Shown here: positions 30,347-40,178 of the stretch, piece after piece
Numbering within the stretch: the first letter of the stretch is position 1
Layout: each line of letters starts with the position of its first letter
The notes under the pieces: model-generated
Told to the model about the DNA's origin: nothing
The model's database searches: none
Seen by the model: only the letters and a program-made list of their open reading frames with translations
Made by a program: the position numbers and the translations under genes
Assembly (NCBI GenBank): GCA_964630455.1
Contig: CAZVVA010000001.1
Location: 1 to 43,325 of the forward strand
Direction: 5' to 3'
DNA: 43,325 nt
Source: JAUWMI01 sp964630455
GTDB lineage: Bacteria > Sumerlaeota > Sumerlaeia > MWCT01 > JAUWMI01

Positions 30347-32902
30347 ATGAAGCGCGCTGCAATTATTATTACCCTTATTATTTTGATTGCAGCTCATGCA
30401 TTGGCTGAAGAGAAGTCGGATCCAACACCCTTTTCCGTCCAGATGCATAGCCTGATGGGTGATTTTGCGTATCACCAGAAGGCGGTGGATTTAATCAAGG
30501 CTGCAGGCATCAAACAGGTGCGTGACGAAATGTTCTGGCACGAGGTAGAGCGCCAGAAAGGTGTGTACAAAATCCCCGAGCGATTTCTGAGAAACCTGGA
30601 CTATTCCGTGGCTGCAGGCCTGGATACCCTGATCATACTGGACTACGGTAATCCCCTTTATGAAGGAGGCAATGCGCCGACGAAGAAAGAGTCAATCAAG
30701 GCTTTTGGCCGCTACTGTTATACCCTTGCGAAGGAGCTGAAAGGGAAGGTCAAGTATTTTGAAGTCTGGAATGAGCCGAACATTGATGGTTTCTGGCGGC
30801 CGCGCCACGATGCGCAGGCATACGCACGGCTGCTGAAGGAGTCGTATGCGTCGGTCAAGGAAGGGAATCCGGAGGCCACGGTGCTTGGCATCTGCCTTGC
30901 CGGTTTGGACGAGACGTTCTTTACCGAGGTGCTGGATGCAGGGGGGTATGATTATCTTGATGTTGTTTCGATCCATCCTTACTGTGCGCCAGCAAGTCCG
31001 GAGGAGGCGAAAATCTTTGAGCGGCTGGAGCATTTTCGTGAGATCTGTTCCCGCTACGGCAAGCCAAAACCGATCTGGCTGACAGAGATCGGATGGCCGA
31101 CGAATATCGGCGGCGGTGTGACGGAAGAGCGGCAAGCCGAGATGCTGGCGCGCACATACTTGCTTTCTCTGACTGTTCCGTATATCCGCACCGTGTTCTG
31201 GTACTGGTTTGGGCCGGATGGGCCAGACAAAGAATGGGCTGAGGACCGCTTTGGCATGCTTCATGCGGATTATTCGCCGAAGCCGGCGTATGTTGCATAT
31301 CGAACGTTAACGCAGCTTTTGAGCGGAGCAGAATTCATCCGTGCCCTGCCAGTGGGTTTAAACATCAAAGCGTTGGAATTTCGGCGCGGCAAGCAATTTA
31401 TTACAGCGTTGTGGAGCGTGGGTGGATTTCCGCAGGTTGACGTGCTGAGCACGGATACAGCTATAGTTTATTATTTAGACGGCAAAGAGCAGACGTTCGG
31501 GCCAAGTGATGGGCACCTCTATTTTTCGCTCTGCGAATCGCCGCTCTTCTTGATCTCGCGTGTGCAACTTGGTGTGCGAGCATGCCCGGAACCAGTGGCG
31601 ACGGTGAGCGTTACTACTGGAGACGGGGTAGTCCTTGGTGCACTGCCTTCTGCCAGTGCGAAGGTTGCGCGCGGCGATACAGTGTCGCTTTCAGTCTTGC
31701 TGTCTCCTGAGGTAAAATCCGCACGCGTGGTCTTCTCGACATCGGACCCAGAACATTTGTCAGTCTCTACCGAAAACGGAAAAGGGATACTACGTGTGAG
31801 CGAGAATGCGGAGCCTGGAAGTGCTACCCTGGCGGTATTTCTGTTGCCTCGCAGAGGAAAGCCTGTTCCGTATGCACGGATTTTAGCCCCGGTCACAGTT
31901 GTGGATCCGCTGGATATTGCTATTAGTCCGCTCAAGCCGAAAGGCGACAAGAAGATCTTTCTGGTTTCAATCACGAATCGTGCTTCGCGTAAGCTTGAGG
32001 GGAAGATAACGTTGGAGGCTGGCGAGGGGGTAGCGCTGAATATGCAGGTGTTTCATTTTCCTCCGTTTGGCTGTAATGTTACGTATATTACGCCAATCGC
32101 TATTCTCTCACACCACGAGTCAGACAAAGTGTTTCACATTGAGGCCACTGGAGAGGTCAGTCCTGGTCTGACTGTGCACGAAAAAGCGATGATCTCGTTT
32201 CACACATCGCGCAAGGCCGCACAGCCGTTGACAATTGACGGCAATCTGTCTGACTGGGAGAAATCGCTCGAGCCCATCAGGATTAATCGGCAGGACCAGT
32301 ACGTGGGAGGATACGTGACGTGGAAGGGCGAAGAAGATGCCAGTGCGCGTATTTACACGTGCTGGGATGACAAATTCTTTTACCTTGGCGTCGAGTTTCA
32401 GGACGATGTTTTTTCGGATCCCGCCACTGGCCAGCAGGTTTATAACAATGATGGGCTGGAAGTATATTTTGACACGGATCATGCGGGAGATCGGCAAAGC
32501 AGCCGCTACAGCGAAGACGATCATCAATATGGGCTGTTTCCGACACAGGGGAAAAGTGTTGTCTGGTCATGGTCGCAGCTAGGTGGCGAATCGGTCAATT
32601 CGCGCATTGCAATCAACCGACCTCCTGAGGTTACTCATACCATTTCAGGACGTGCGTTCAAGGGGATGATCATAGAAGGGGCGATTCCGCTCGCGGAGCT
32701 TCGGCTTAAGCCATCTAATGGCATGCAAATTGGATTTTCCGTGGCCATAACTGATGATGACGATCCGCGGTCGCTGCATCCATTTTTTCAGGAGATTCAG
32801 ATGTCGTGGACAGGTGCGCGTAACGCCTGGCAAAACCCACAGGCGTTTGCGGATCTCTTCTTTGAAGATCCGGGTGCCAAAGGCCGCGCGATACGTAAGT
32901 AG
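30347..32902 (+). CDS. Secreted clan GH-A glycoside hydrolase with CBM9-like domain
   Basis: This is an 851-residue exported enzyme. Residues 1-20 form a signal peptide ending AHALA. The (beta/alpha)8 domain spans about 30-340, with the acid/base Glu143 in FEVWNEPN and the nucleophile Glu247 in IWLTEIGWPT, the clan GH-A arrangement (GH39/GH5-like). A middle region of beta-sandwich type (about 345-615) has no clear family. Residues 625-835 resemble a CBM9-type carbohydrate-binding module: LTIDGNLSDWE, YTCWDDKFFYLGVEFQDD, YNNDGLEVYFDTD and IEGAIPLAELRL. GGAG-like AAGGAG precedes the ATG. Xylan or another beta-linked glycan is possible but not proven. Both catalytic residues are intact. Confidence 0.9.
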   Translation: MKRAAIIITLIILIAAHALAEEKSDPTPFSVQMHSLMGDFAYHQKAVDLIKAAGIKQVRDEMFWHEVERQKGVYKIPERFLRNLDYSVAAGLDTLIILDYGNPLYEGGNAPTKKESIKAFGRYCYTLAKELKGKVKYFEVWNEPNIDGFWRPRHDAQAYARLLKESYASVKEGNPEATVLGICLAGLDETFFTEVLDAGGYDYLDVVSIHPYCAPASPEEAKIFERLEHFREICSRYGKPKPIWLTEIGWPTNIGGGVTEERQAEMLARTYLLSLTVPYIRTVFWYWFGPDGPDKEWAEDRFGMLHADYSPKPAYVAYRTLTQLLSGAEFIRALPVGLNIKALEFRRGKQFITALWSVGGFPQVDVLSTDTAIVYYLDGKEQTFGPSDGHLYFSLCESPLFLISRVQLGVRACPEPVATVSVTTGDGVVLGALPSASAKVARGDTVSLSVLLSPEVKSARVVFSTSDPEHLSVSTENGKGILRVSENAEPGSATLAVFLLPRRGKPVPYARILAPVTVVDPLDIAISPLKPKGDKKIFLVSITNRASRKLEGKITLEAGEGVALNMQVFHFPPFGCNVTYITPIAILSHHESDKVFHIEATGEVSPGLTVHEKAMISFHTSRKAAQPLTIDGNLSDWEKSLEPIRINRQDQYVGGYVTWKGEEDASARIYTCWDDKFFYLGVEFQDDVFSDPATGQQVYNNDGLEVYFDTDHAGDRQSSRYSEDDHQYGLFPTQGKSVVWSWSQLGGESVNSRIAINRPPEVTHTISGRAFKGMIIEGAIPLAELRLKPSNGMQIGFSVAITDDDDPRSLHPFFQEIQMSWTGARNAWQNPQAFADLFFEDPGAKGRAIRK

Positions 32903-33300
32903 GGTTGCTCAAGGCGTAATGGGGAAAAACCGTTTTTGCCACGGAGGATAATCGTTGATCTTTAATCGTGCATTTTTGCCTGATGTTCCGGTGTTCATGT
33001 TGCTTTGCGGGCCTGAGAGTGGCGTCTTCTTCTCCGATTCTTGCACTGCTATTCAGAATTCCAAAGGCTAACGAACAGGCTTGATTTTCCTCATCTTCTT
33101 TCCCCCTCATTTTCTCGTTTACAAATCGCTGTGAACTTTGGTATATAGAATAGCGTGCCCAAAAGAAAAGGGCTAAAAGAAGAGGGCTGGTGCAGGAGTA
33201 ATTTCAAGGACGGCATCAAGCGAGAATTCTTGACTGAGATGGAGCGCACAAAGTCGCCGGATAATTTAATGGTACTGCATAGGTAGAGGTTGTTTTACAG
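32903..33300. other. Intergenic region
   Basis: This 398-base region lies between the glycoside hydrolase and the signalling protein. A TAGAAT near 33149 could be a -10 for the downstream gene but no matching -35 is seen. No gene was recognised. Confidence 0.4.
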
Positions 33301-36300
33301 ATGAAAGCCATTTATCAGCGTCTGATCATAATTCTCGGCATCGCAATCATTATTGCTATCTTTGCGATTTCGTATCGCGGTTATATCGTGACTCTACGGG
33401 ATGTTGCGGCGCGATATGCACAAAGCCAATCGCAGATTTCCGAGCTCTCGGCAAAAGGAATCGAGAGCTTTTTGATGGAATTACAATCTGAGCTGCGTCT
33501 GATTGCGAAGTATCCGGAGGTCAAACAAATTGAGGCGGAAAAGGCGCAAGCGGTCATGCAGGCATACTATGAAAACGTAAGCGACAAGATCAAGGCGATT
33601 TCGCGCATTGATGCGCGGGGTATTTTGCGCCTGACGTATCCGCCAAATCCAGATTCCATAGGTCAAGATCTTACTTACCAGGAGCACATTCAGGAATTGC
33701 TGCGGACGCGGCAGCCAGTGGTGAGTATACCATTCCGCGCGGTTCAGGGTTATCAAACCATTGCGTTGCATCAGCCGGTTTTCGACCGCTATGATGCGCG
33801 TGGGCGACCGCTCTCTGATGCTGAATTTCTTGGTTCGGTCGCAATTCTGATCAACTACGAACAATTGGGTCGCGAGTTTCTGGTTCCCATTAAGACGGGG
33901 AAATCGGAGCAAGCCCACGTGCTCAATCCGCAGGGAGTGGTGATCGTTTGTACACCGGCAGAGGATTTATACGGCAAGCAGTTTTTTGATGTGATCCCGG
34001 CTGAACGATTTCCAGAGACTCATCGCTTTTTTCAGCGCATCGTGGGTGGGGAGAAGCTGGTACAGTGGGTAGACTTGCCCGAAACGAGTCGCGGGGATCG
34101 CAAGGGCAAATACATCGTGAGCAGTACCCCGATTGTATTTGACCATCTGCGCTGGATGGTGGTTGTTGCCTCGCCGTACAGGGAAGTCGTGGCACTGGCG
34201 CAGCAGAGCTACTGGAGCAATTTACTCGTTGCTCTATTTGTGCTGGCTGTGGTGGTGGTGAGCGCAGTAGGGCTGATGAAGATCAACAAGCGGCTGGTTC
34301 GAAGCGAAGAGCAGGCGCGCTATTTGCGGAAGCTGCGGGTGCACGAGGAGCGCTACCAGCATATTTTTCAGAATGCGCAGGATGCCATTTTTCTGCTGCA
34401 GCCGGAGTCGGGCAAGATACTGAGCGCGAACCGGGTTTCGCAGGAAATGACAGGCTACACTCTGGAGGAGCTCCAACGGTGCCGGATTTTTGACTTGTTG
34501 CAAGCTCAGGAGGTGCAGAAGATGGAGCATCTGCTGGCTGTGCTGGATGAGCAAGAGCATCAGCAGGAGATTTCCGGCCTGGTCTTTGTGCGCAAGAACG
34601 GTTCAGAGGTGCCCATTGAGATTAACGCAAGCCTGGGGAAAGTGGCAGGCGAGCCGGTAGTGCTTGGCATGGTGCGGGACGTTACGGAACGCAAAAAGGC
34701 CGAAATTGCGCTGCGCAACCGCTATCAACAGCTGGCCATGCTGCATCGCGTGAGTGAGGCATTGGCGGGCACGCTGAATTTGAATGAGGTGTGTGAAGCA
34801 ATTTTCCAGCAGATTCGGACTGCAATTCCTGTTGAGGTGTTTTGTATTCTCGGCCATCAAACAGAAACCCAGAAGATGGAAGTACTCTATGAGCGGCACG
34901 AGCAACCACCGGGGACGGCAGATCCGCTGCCAGAGTGCATGAGTATAGTTCATCAGTCGCTGCTCTCAAGCGTGGTACGGGAAAAGACGGCGAAGGTCAG
35001 TTTTCGGGACGTCTCGCTCGGAAAGGCCACGGTTGGAATCTCGGCAATGCATGTGCCCATGATCCTTGGTGACAAGACGGTTGGTGTCATCATCGCGTTG
35101 ACCCGTGCGGTGCACGCCTATACGAAAGAGGTAGTCCAGCTGATGAGCACGATTGCGAATCAGGCGGCAGTGGCGGTTGAGAAGGCTCAGCTCTTCCAGC
35201 AAACCGAGCACATGGCCAATACGGATGCACTTACGGGCCTCTACAATCGCCATTTTTTTACCAAGGCATTTCATGAAGCGGCGGAGCGCACGAAACAAAA
35301 CGGCCACCAGCTTGGAATGATGCTTATTGATATTTACAATTTTAAGAATATTAACGATGTGTTGGGGTATTTAAAGGGTGATGAGATCCTGCGCGAGGTT
35401 GCGCAGCTGATTCGCCAGCAGACTGGGCCAGAGGCTATCGTGGGCCGCTACGGTGGGGATGAGTTTATCGTGCTGATGTCGGACATCACGGCCCAGGAAC
35501 TAGACGCAGCGATCCAGCGCATCCAGCGGGCAGTTGACCTGTGGAATGAAGCACATCCGCTGAACGGAAATGATCTGGTGCTGCAAATCGCAGCGAAGCT
35601 TGCCGGACCAGCAGAAGTGGATCGTATCATGGCGGATCTGGACACGGATCTGCACCATGAAAAACAGACGATTGAACGGCGGCTATTAACGGAGTACATT
35701 GAAGAGTCGAAGGCGACGCTGCAGAAATTAACCATCCAGACGATTCTGGGTTTTGCAAAGGCACTCGAGACGAAAGATGTGTACTATAGGGGGCATTCTG
35801 AGCGTGTGGCTGCGCTGGCTATACGTATGGCCAAGCGGTTTAACTTTACCGAGGAGCAAATGCAGAATCTGGTCTATGCTGCGCGACTACACGACATTGG
35901 CAAAATCGGAATTGATCGCGCTGTTCTCAACAAGCGGACCTTGCTGAGTCAAAGCGAACAGCAATTGCTCAAGCAGCATTCGGTGGCTGGAGAAACGGTG
36001 TTGCGCGAGGTTGAATTCCTTCAGGAGGCGGCCAAGTTTATCCGGCACCACCACGAACGCTATGACGGCCGGACTGATACCATCCCACCCGGATACCCCG
36101 ATGGCCTGAAGGGTGAGCAGATTCCGCTTGCCTCACGTATTATTGCTGTTGTGGATGCTTACGATGCACTGATTCTGGATCGGCCCTACAAAGATTCCGA
36201 TGGCAGAACCTTTGCCGTGGAGGAAATGATCAAGAACACCGGCACGCAATTTGACCCAAAGCTGATCGAAGTGCTTCTCGATATTCTTGCTGAGGATGGA

Positions 36301-36321
36301 GAGTATCATCCTGAGGTCTAG
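33301..36321 (+). CDS. dCACHE-PAS-GAF-GGDEF-HD-GYP cyclic-di-GMP signalling protein
   Basis: This is a 1006-residue membrane sensor that may both make and break cyclic-di-GMP. A first membrane helix (about 8-28) is followed by a periplasmic dCACHE-like sensor (about 40-300) and a second helix (about 306-328). Inside come PAS (351-465), GAF (about 485-635), GGDEF (640-790) and HD-GYP (about 810-1000). The GGDEF signature is intact at 718-722 (RYGGDEF), without an RxxD inhibitory site at the usual distance. The HD pair is His864-Asp865 in LHDIGKIGI. The HHHERYDG...GYPDGL region carries a short insertion before GYP. GTAGAGG lies upstream of the ATG. It is convergent with the spermidine-synthase-like gene. 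Which activity dominates cannot be read from sequence. Confidence 0.93.
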   Translation: MKAIYQRLIIILGIAIIIAIFAISYRGYIVTLRDVAARYAQSQSQISELSAKGIESFLMELQSELRLIAKYPEVKQIEAEKAQAVMQAYYENVSDKIKAISRIDARGILRLTYPPNPDSIGQDLTYQEHIQELLRTRQPVVSIPFRAVQGYQTIALHQPVFDRYDARGRPLSDAEFLGSVAILINYEQLGREFLVPIKTGKSEQAHVLNPQGVVIVCTPAEDLYGKQFFDVIPAERFPETHRFFQRIVGGEKLVQWVDLPETSRGDRKGKYIVSSTPIVFDHLRWMVVVASPYREVVALAQQSYWSNLLVALFVLAVVVVSAVGLMKINKRLVRSEEQARYLRKLRVHEERYQHIFQNAQDAIFLLQPESGKILSANRVSQEMTGYTLEELQRCRIFDLLQAQEVQKMEHLLAVLDEQEHQQEISGLVFVRKNGSEVPIEINASLGKVAGEPVVLGMVRDVTERKKAEIALRNRYQQLAMLHRVSEALAGTLNLNEVCEAIFQQIRTAIPVEVFCILGHQTETQKMEVLYERHEQPPGTADPLPECMSIVHQSLLSSVVREKTAKVSFRDVSLGKATVGISAMHVPMILGDKTVGVIIALTRAVHAYTKEVVQLMSTIANQAAVAVEKAQLFQQTEHMANTDALTGLYNRHFFTKAFHEAAERTKQNGHQLGMMLIDIYNFKNINDVLGYLKGDEILREVAQLIRQQTGPEAIVGRYGGDEFIVLMSDITAQELDAAIQRIQRAVDLWNEAHPLNGNDLVLQIAAKLAGPAEVDRIMADLDTDLHHEKQTIERRLLTEYIEESKATLQKLTIQTILGFAKALETKDVYYRGHSERVAALAIRMAKRFNFTEEQMQNLVYAARLHDIGKIGIDRAVLNKRTLLSQSEQQLLKQHSVAGETVLREVEFLQEAAKFIRHHHERYDGRTDTIPPGYPDGLKGEQIPLASRIIAVVDAYDALILDRPYKDSDGRTFAVEEMIKNTGTQFDPKLIEVLLDILAEDGEYHPEV

Positions 36322-36466
36322 CCGTCGGGTGTGCTGCGCCGCAAACCTCCGGAATCGTTGTGAGCGAATTCTTTCCTTTTAATCCTTCCCCGTGCATGTT
36401 TTTAACCTACCGATGACCTGTGGCTCTTGAGAAAATATGCTGGGCAGCCTGTAGTGTAGGTGTGTG

Positions 36467-39445
36467 TTACTGCGTCGTGGCGTTCGTGGAAGGGGATGAG
36501 ACCTGTTCGAGCAACAATTGAACCTCTGGGTCGTTGGGTCTTATGGCAAGGGCTTGGGAAAAATACTGGCGAGCCTTTTCAGTGAATCCCGCACCCTGGT
36601 AGCACTTACCAATGGAAACAACGGCTTCGAATCGAGAATTGGTGAGGGCCTCGCGCTGATCCAATGGAAGTGTTTCGGCTATCTCGATTTCGGCAATCGG
36701 TCTGAAGAAGTCAATAGCATCGCCGTAGCGTTCCTGAAGCAGAAGCAAATGACCCATTTGCATTCGACTCCATATTTCCTGAGGCAGCGCTCTGATACGG
36801 CGGCGAAGCTCTTCAAAATTAAGCAGATGCTTAACGCTGCGATCTGCAGGATTGATGGCAAATGCACGCAGGTACGAACGGCAGGCTTCCTGAAGCTCAA
36901 GCTGGCGATAGTGAATGTGACCGTCAATGATATGAGGAACTGCGTCGAGGTACAGCGCGAGCTGCTCGGTTACGCGGTGCGTTTCGGGAACATTCGTCAG
37001 CAGACTCGTCACTTGTGTACGCAGCTGAAAGAGGCGGCGTATATTATCCACCAGCGCCTGTTCGCCATAGCCGTACTTTGGCGCTTCAAATTCGAGATAC
37101 GGAAAGTTTTCAGAGTTGATCATCTGTCCTTCAAGGAAGTCCTCAAGCTGTTGTTCGTTGGTCACGAAGCAGCTCAGTACTTTATCCACGTCGTCCAGGT
37201 AGAGCTCGGCAAGGTCGTCCTTCACCCGAGGATCGCTGAGCCGCTGTTCCATGCGTTGGTAGTCAAACCGGAGCGGACGCGGCGTACCCAGAAGAAGGAT
37301 GTAATGGGTAGCCTCATTGTTCATGTACCAGATGGCCATGTGGGGAAAGACGCGGTAAAATGTGCGCAGCGCAGCTCGAAACGCTTCGTCTGAGAGTCCG
37401 GCCAGCGGCATCCAGACCACTACCATTCCATCATCCGTGAGATGCTGGCGGCACAGCGTGAAATATTCGTAGTCGTAAAGGTTCGCGTTAGTTTTGTAGC
37501 GAAGATCAGTACAATCCGTGGCGATGATATCGTACTGCACATCGCCAAAACGCAGATAGCTTCGCACATCGTCAATAACGAGATTAAAGCGCGGATCGTT
37601 CAATTCGAGAATGCCATGATTCGAGGCACGCAGCAAGGATGCGGCATCGAGCACCGTCTGACAAATTTCCACACAGTCGATGCGGGTGAGTTGCGGGTAG
37701 CGGGTATAAGACCACGAAGCGCCGCCACTGCCAAATCCCACGGTCAGCGCAGTCCTGGGATTGGGGAGCAGAAGCATTGGGATGTGGGCCAGGCTTTTCT
37801 GATCCGTTAGCAGAATACGGTCAGTGCCTGCCACTCCAATGTTATCAATGTAGAGGGTGTTGTAGCCCAGGAGACTTTGCACGACCGACGCCGTAGCCAG
37901 TGGGCCTTCCTTGTAAAACAAGAGATTCTGGCCTTCCTCGAGCTGCTGAAACATGACCTGTCTGGACATCCGTACGGAGATAGCCAAAAGCATGGCCAGA
38001 CAAAGGACGGTGGCGACGATTTTCCGGTTTTGCCGCATGTATGGATTAATCGAAATAACGACAATGCCAAGAACGATATTGATGGAGGCAAGCAGCGTTA
38101 TGCTACGCGCAATGCCCAGCAGAGGAATCAGAATGAACCCTGCGGCAAATGCGCCAAGAATTGCGCCAACGGTGTTCAATGAGTAGAGGCGGCCTACTCC
38201 GGATCCGACGCGGCGGACGCTCTCAACGCAGATTTTGGCTGCTACAGGAAATGCCATGCCCATCAGCAGAGTGGGTAGGAAAATGGCTGCTCCTGTTTTG
38301 GCGAAGACGTTTAACACCGCGGCCCACCAGATAATATTCCCCGTTGTCTCATCTAGTGCGGCGAACGGGTTCAGACTGTATGCATTATAAATGACAAGCA
38401 GGGAAAAGGCACCTGCCAGTCCGGTCAGAATTTGAATCAGGGCAAACAGACGCAGGGGGTCCTGCTGGCGGTCTATGATCCTGGAGGTGATTGCACTACC
38501 AATCGCCAGCCCGATGAGGAAAGTAGTCAGCATGGCGGTAAACGCATAGGTCGTGTTCTTCATCAATTCAAAGGTGAAGACCAGGGCGCGGCTCCATGCT
38601 ACCTGATACGCCAGAGCCGCAAAACCGGAGATCAGGTAAATGCCGAGAATCCAGCTGACTGTGCGCTCGGGGTAGCGAGGAGATAAAGCGGGTGCCTGAG
38701 GAGGGTGCAGTGCGGTTGATTCAGGGCATGTGTGCTGGCTCGATGACGCGGTTGCCCCAGGTGAGGGCCGTTCGAGTTTGCGTGACAGGGCAATGGCGAC
38801 CACCGCGACGCCCCAGTTAATTGCCGCAGCAAGCAGGGTTGTGTTACGAATGCCGAGCCAGGCAATCAGGAGGAATCCTGAGACGAAGCACCCAACTACG
38901 GCACCAAAAGTATTCATGGAATACAAAGCGCCGACGTTTAGACCCAGAGTTCGCTGCTCGCGGACGAGAAAGCGCGATAAGACTGGCAGCGTGGCGCCCA
39001 TGAGCGTTGTAGGAATGAGCAGGACGAAGAATGTCAGGCCAAATCGCAACAAACTCAGCACGAAGAACGATGCGTTGAATTCCCGGTAGACGAACGTATA
39101 GATCGGATTCAGCAAGCTCAGAAACACCGGCAGCAACAGGGCCGCAATGCCGATGCCGAGCTCCAGGAATCCGTAGAATCGCAGATTGCGTTCGCAGCGA
39201 TCCGCAAGCTTGCCAAACGTATAACTTCCCAGCGCCAACCCACCCATGAACGCCGCCAGTACTGTGCTCACTGCGTAAATCGTTGCTCCAAATAGATAGA
39301 TGAGCTGCCGCGACCAGACAACCTCGTAGATGAGCCCGCTGATACCTGAGGCGAAAAATAGAAGCAAAATGATGGGACGCATCACTCGTATTGGGCTGCG
39401 AGTGGTGGCTAATGGCGATAATTGACTATCTGCGCGGATGGCCAT
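36467..39445 (-). CDS. Membrane protein with spermidine synthase-like and TPR domains
   Basis: This 992-residue fusion has two MFS-like blocks of membrane helices (about 20-225 and 262-480) that look like internal duplicates: both begin with a segment like ASGISGLIYEVVWSRQL or SGFAALAYQVAWSRALVF and both contain LYSMNTFGAVVG/LYSLNTVGAILG. A soluble spermidine/spermine synthase-like Rossmann domain (about 530-760) follows, with LTVGFGSGGASWSY, YDIIATDCTDL and ANLYDYEYF. The C-terminus (about 800-985) is TPR-like (ALAIRPNDPEVQLLLEQV). Similar fusions occur in uncultured bacteria and planctomycetes. Polyamine synthesis is not assured, because these membrane-linked homologues are uncharacterised. 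The ATG at 39445 has only a weak ribosome-binding site. Confidence 0.88.
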   Translation of the reverse strand: MAIRADSQLSPLATTRSPIRVMRPIILLLFFASGISGLIYEVVWSRQLIYLFGATIYAVSTVLAAFMGGLALGSYTFGKLADRCERNLRFYGFLELGIGIAALLLPVFLSLLNPIYTFVYREFNASFFVLSLLRFGLTFFVLLIPTTLMGATLPVLSRFLVREQRTLGLNVGALYSMNTFGAVVGCFVSGFLLIAWLGIRNTTLLAAAINWGVAVVAIALSRKLERPSPGATASSSQHTCPESTALHPPQAPALSPRYPERTVSWILGIYLISGFAALAYQVAWSRALVFTFELMKNTTYAFTAMLTTFLIGLAIGSAITSRIIDRQQDPLRLFALIQILTGLAGAFSLLVIYNAYSLNPFAALDETTGNIIWWAAVLNVFAKTGAAIFLPTLLMGMAFPVAAKICVESVRRVGSGVGRLYSLNTVGAILGAFAAGFILIPLLGIARSITLLASINIVLGIVVISINPYMRQNRKIVATVLCLAMLLAISVRMSRQVMFQQLEEGQNLLFYKEGPLATASVVQSLLGYNTLYIDNIGVAGTDRILLTDQKSLAHIPMLLLPNPRTALTVGFGSGGASWSYTRYPQLTRIDCVEICQTVLDAASLLRASNHGILELNDPRFNLVIDDVRSYLRFGDVQYDIIATDCTDLRYKTNANLYDYEYFTLCRQHLTDDGMVVVWMPLAGLSDEAFRAALRTFYRVFPHMAIWYMNNEATHYILLLGTPRPLRFDYQRMEQRLSDPRVKDDLAELYLDDVDKVLSCFVTNEQQLEDFLEGQMINSENFPYLEFEAPKYGYGEQALVDNIRRLFQLRTQVTSLLTNVPETHRVTEQLALYLDAVPHIIDGHIHYRQLELQEACRSYLRAFAINPADRSVKHLLNFEELRRRIRALPQEIWSRMQMGHLLLLQERYGDAIDFFRPIAEIEIAETLPLDQREALTNSRFEAVVSIGKCYQGAGFTEKARQYFSQALAIRPNDPEVQLLLEQVSSPSTNATTQ

Positions 39446-39639
39446 ATTTTGTTGTTAGAATCCTTAACAAACTGAACTTTACAACTTTTCTCAAGTGCCT
39501 CAGGTGCGGTAAGACTTTAAGAGCGCTATATGAAGGGTGTTAAGAAATACGGATTATCCAAGATGCCTTTATTTGAGATCCTGAAGTCGATCTCTTTCGC
39601 CATGCCCTCGATGCACGAATAATCCAGGATCTCTTCATT

Positions 39640-39880
39640 TGAGGCCGCCTTGAGGCAGTCTCTTCTTTGCACCCACCTTCAGGTGGGGTGAAACGGAAAG
39701 TGGGCAAAACAAAAACCACCAGGGCGCTTTAGCGTCGCTTATCCACCCGCGGCTTTAGCCATTGAAATCTGAGCCCTGAGCCACTGCGAGAAGCCACGCT
39801 GAAGCGCACTAGTTGAGAATTCTTCTTTTACCCCCCCCAGCTAAAGCAGGGGGCAAAGAAGAGTCCGCCGAGGCGGACTA
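39640..39880. repeat. Inverted hairpin element with CTTTAG loops
   Basis: GCAAAGAAGAG at 39853-39863 is the exact complement of 39660-39670. Each copy is flanked by a C-run/G-run hairpin and a CCGCC-type hairpin (39862-39869 with 39872-39879 is perfect). Between them are CGCTTTAGCG (39725-39734) and GGCTTTAGCC (39751-39760). The whole looks like a small non-autonomous palindromic element or two head-to-head copies. Confidence 0.6.
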
Positions 39881-39995
39881 AAACCAAAGGCTCTTCGGAA
39901 TCTATGGTGATTAAGTTTAAGCGATAATGCTTTATGGGTAAAGCTGGCAACAAAAAGGGACGATTCCCTTCGGTCTTACGTTTCTCTTGAGCTGA

Positions 39996-40022
39996 GTAGG
40001 GACATCTCATGAAGTGCCCCCC
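39996..40022. repeat. Degenerate GTAGGGGC-family palindrome
   Basis: GTAGGGACATCTCATG and CATGAAGTGCCCC form an imperfect palindrome, related to the 28722 copy. The left arm has several changes. Confidence 0.4.
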
Positions 40023-40178
40023 ACAACGCAGGAAAGGCTCCATGCGCAATTCTTCTACGACCTTACAGGCAAAAACATAGACGGATTGCCAGGCGAAAAC
40101 CCACAAGTGTAAGCACAGTTAGACGACCCATTTTCTTTATGCAACGATTTTTTCTTTGTATCGCGTGTACTATCTGGA

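Larger units (their letters stand above)
39446..40178. other. Repeat-bearing intergenic region
   Basis: This 733-base region contains the inverted hairpin element at 39640-39880 and a degenerate GTAGGGGC palindrome at 39996-40022. The minus-strand frame at 39828-40106 runs through these hairpins and is not accepted as a gene. Confidence 0.6.

Noticed and set aside
39828..40106. 92-codon minus-strand frame
   Set aside because: It runs through the hairpin element, and the translation looks like random sequence.
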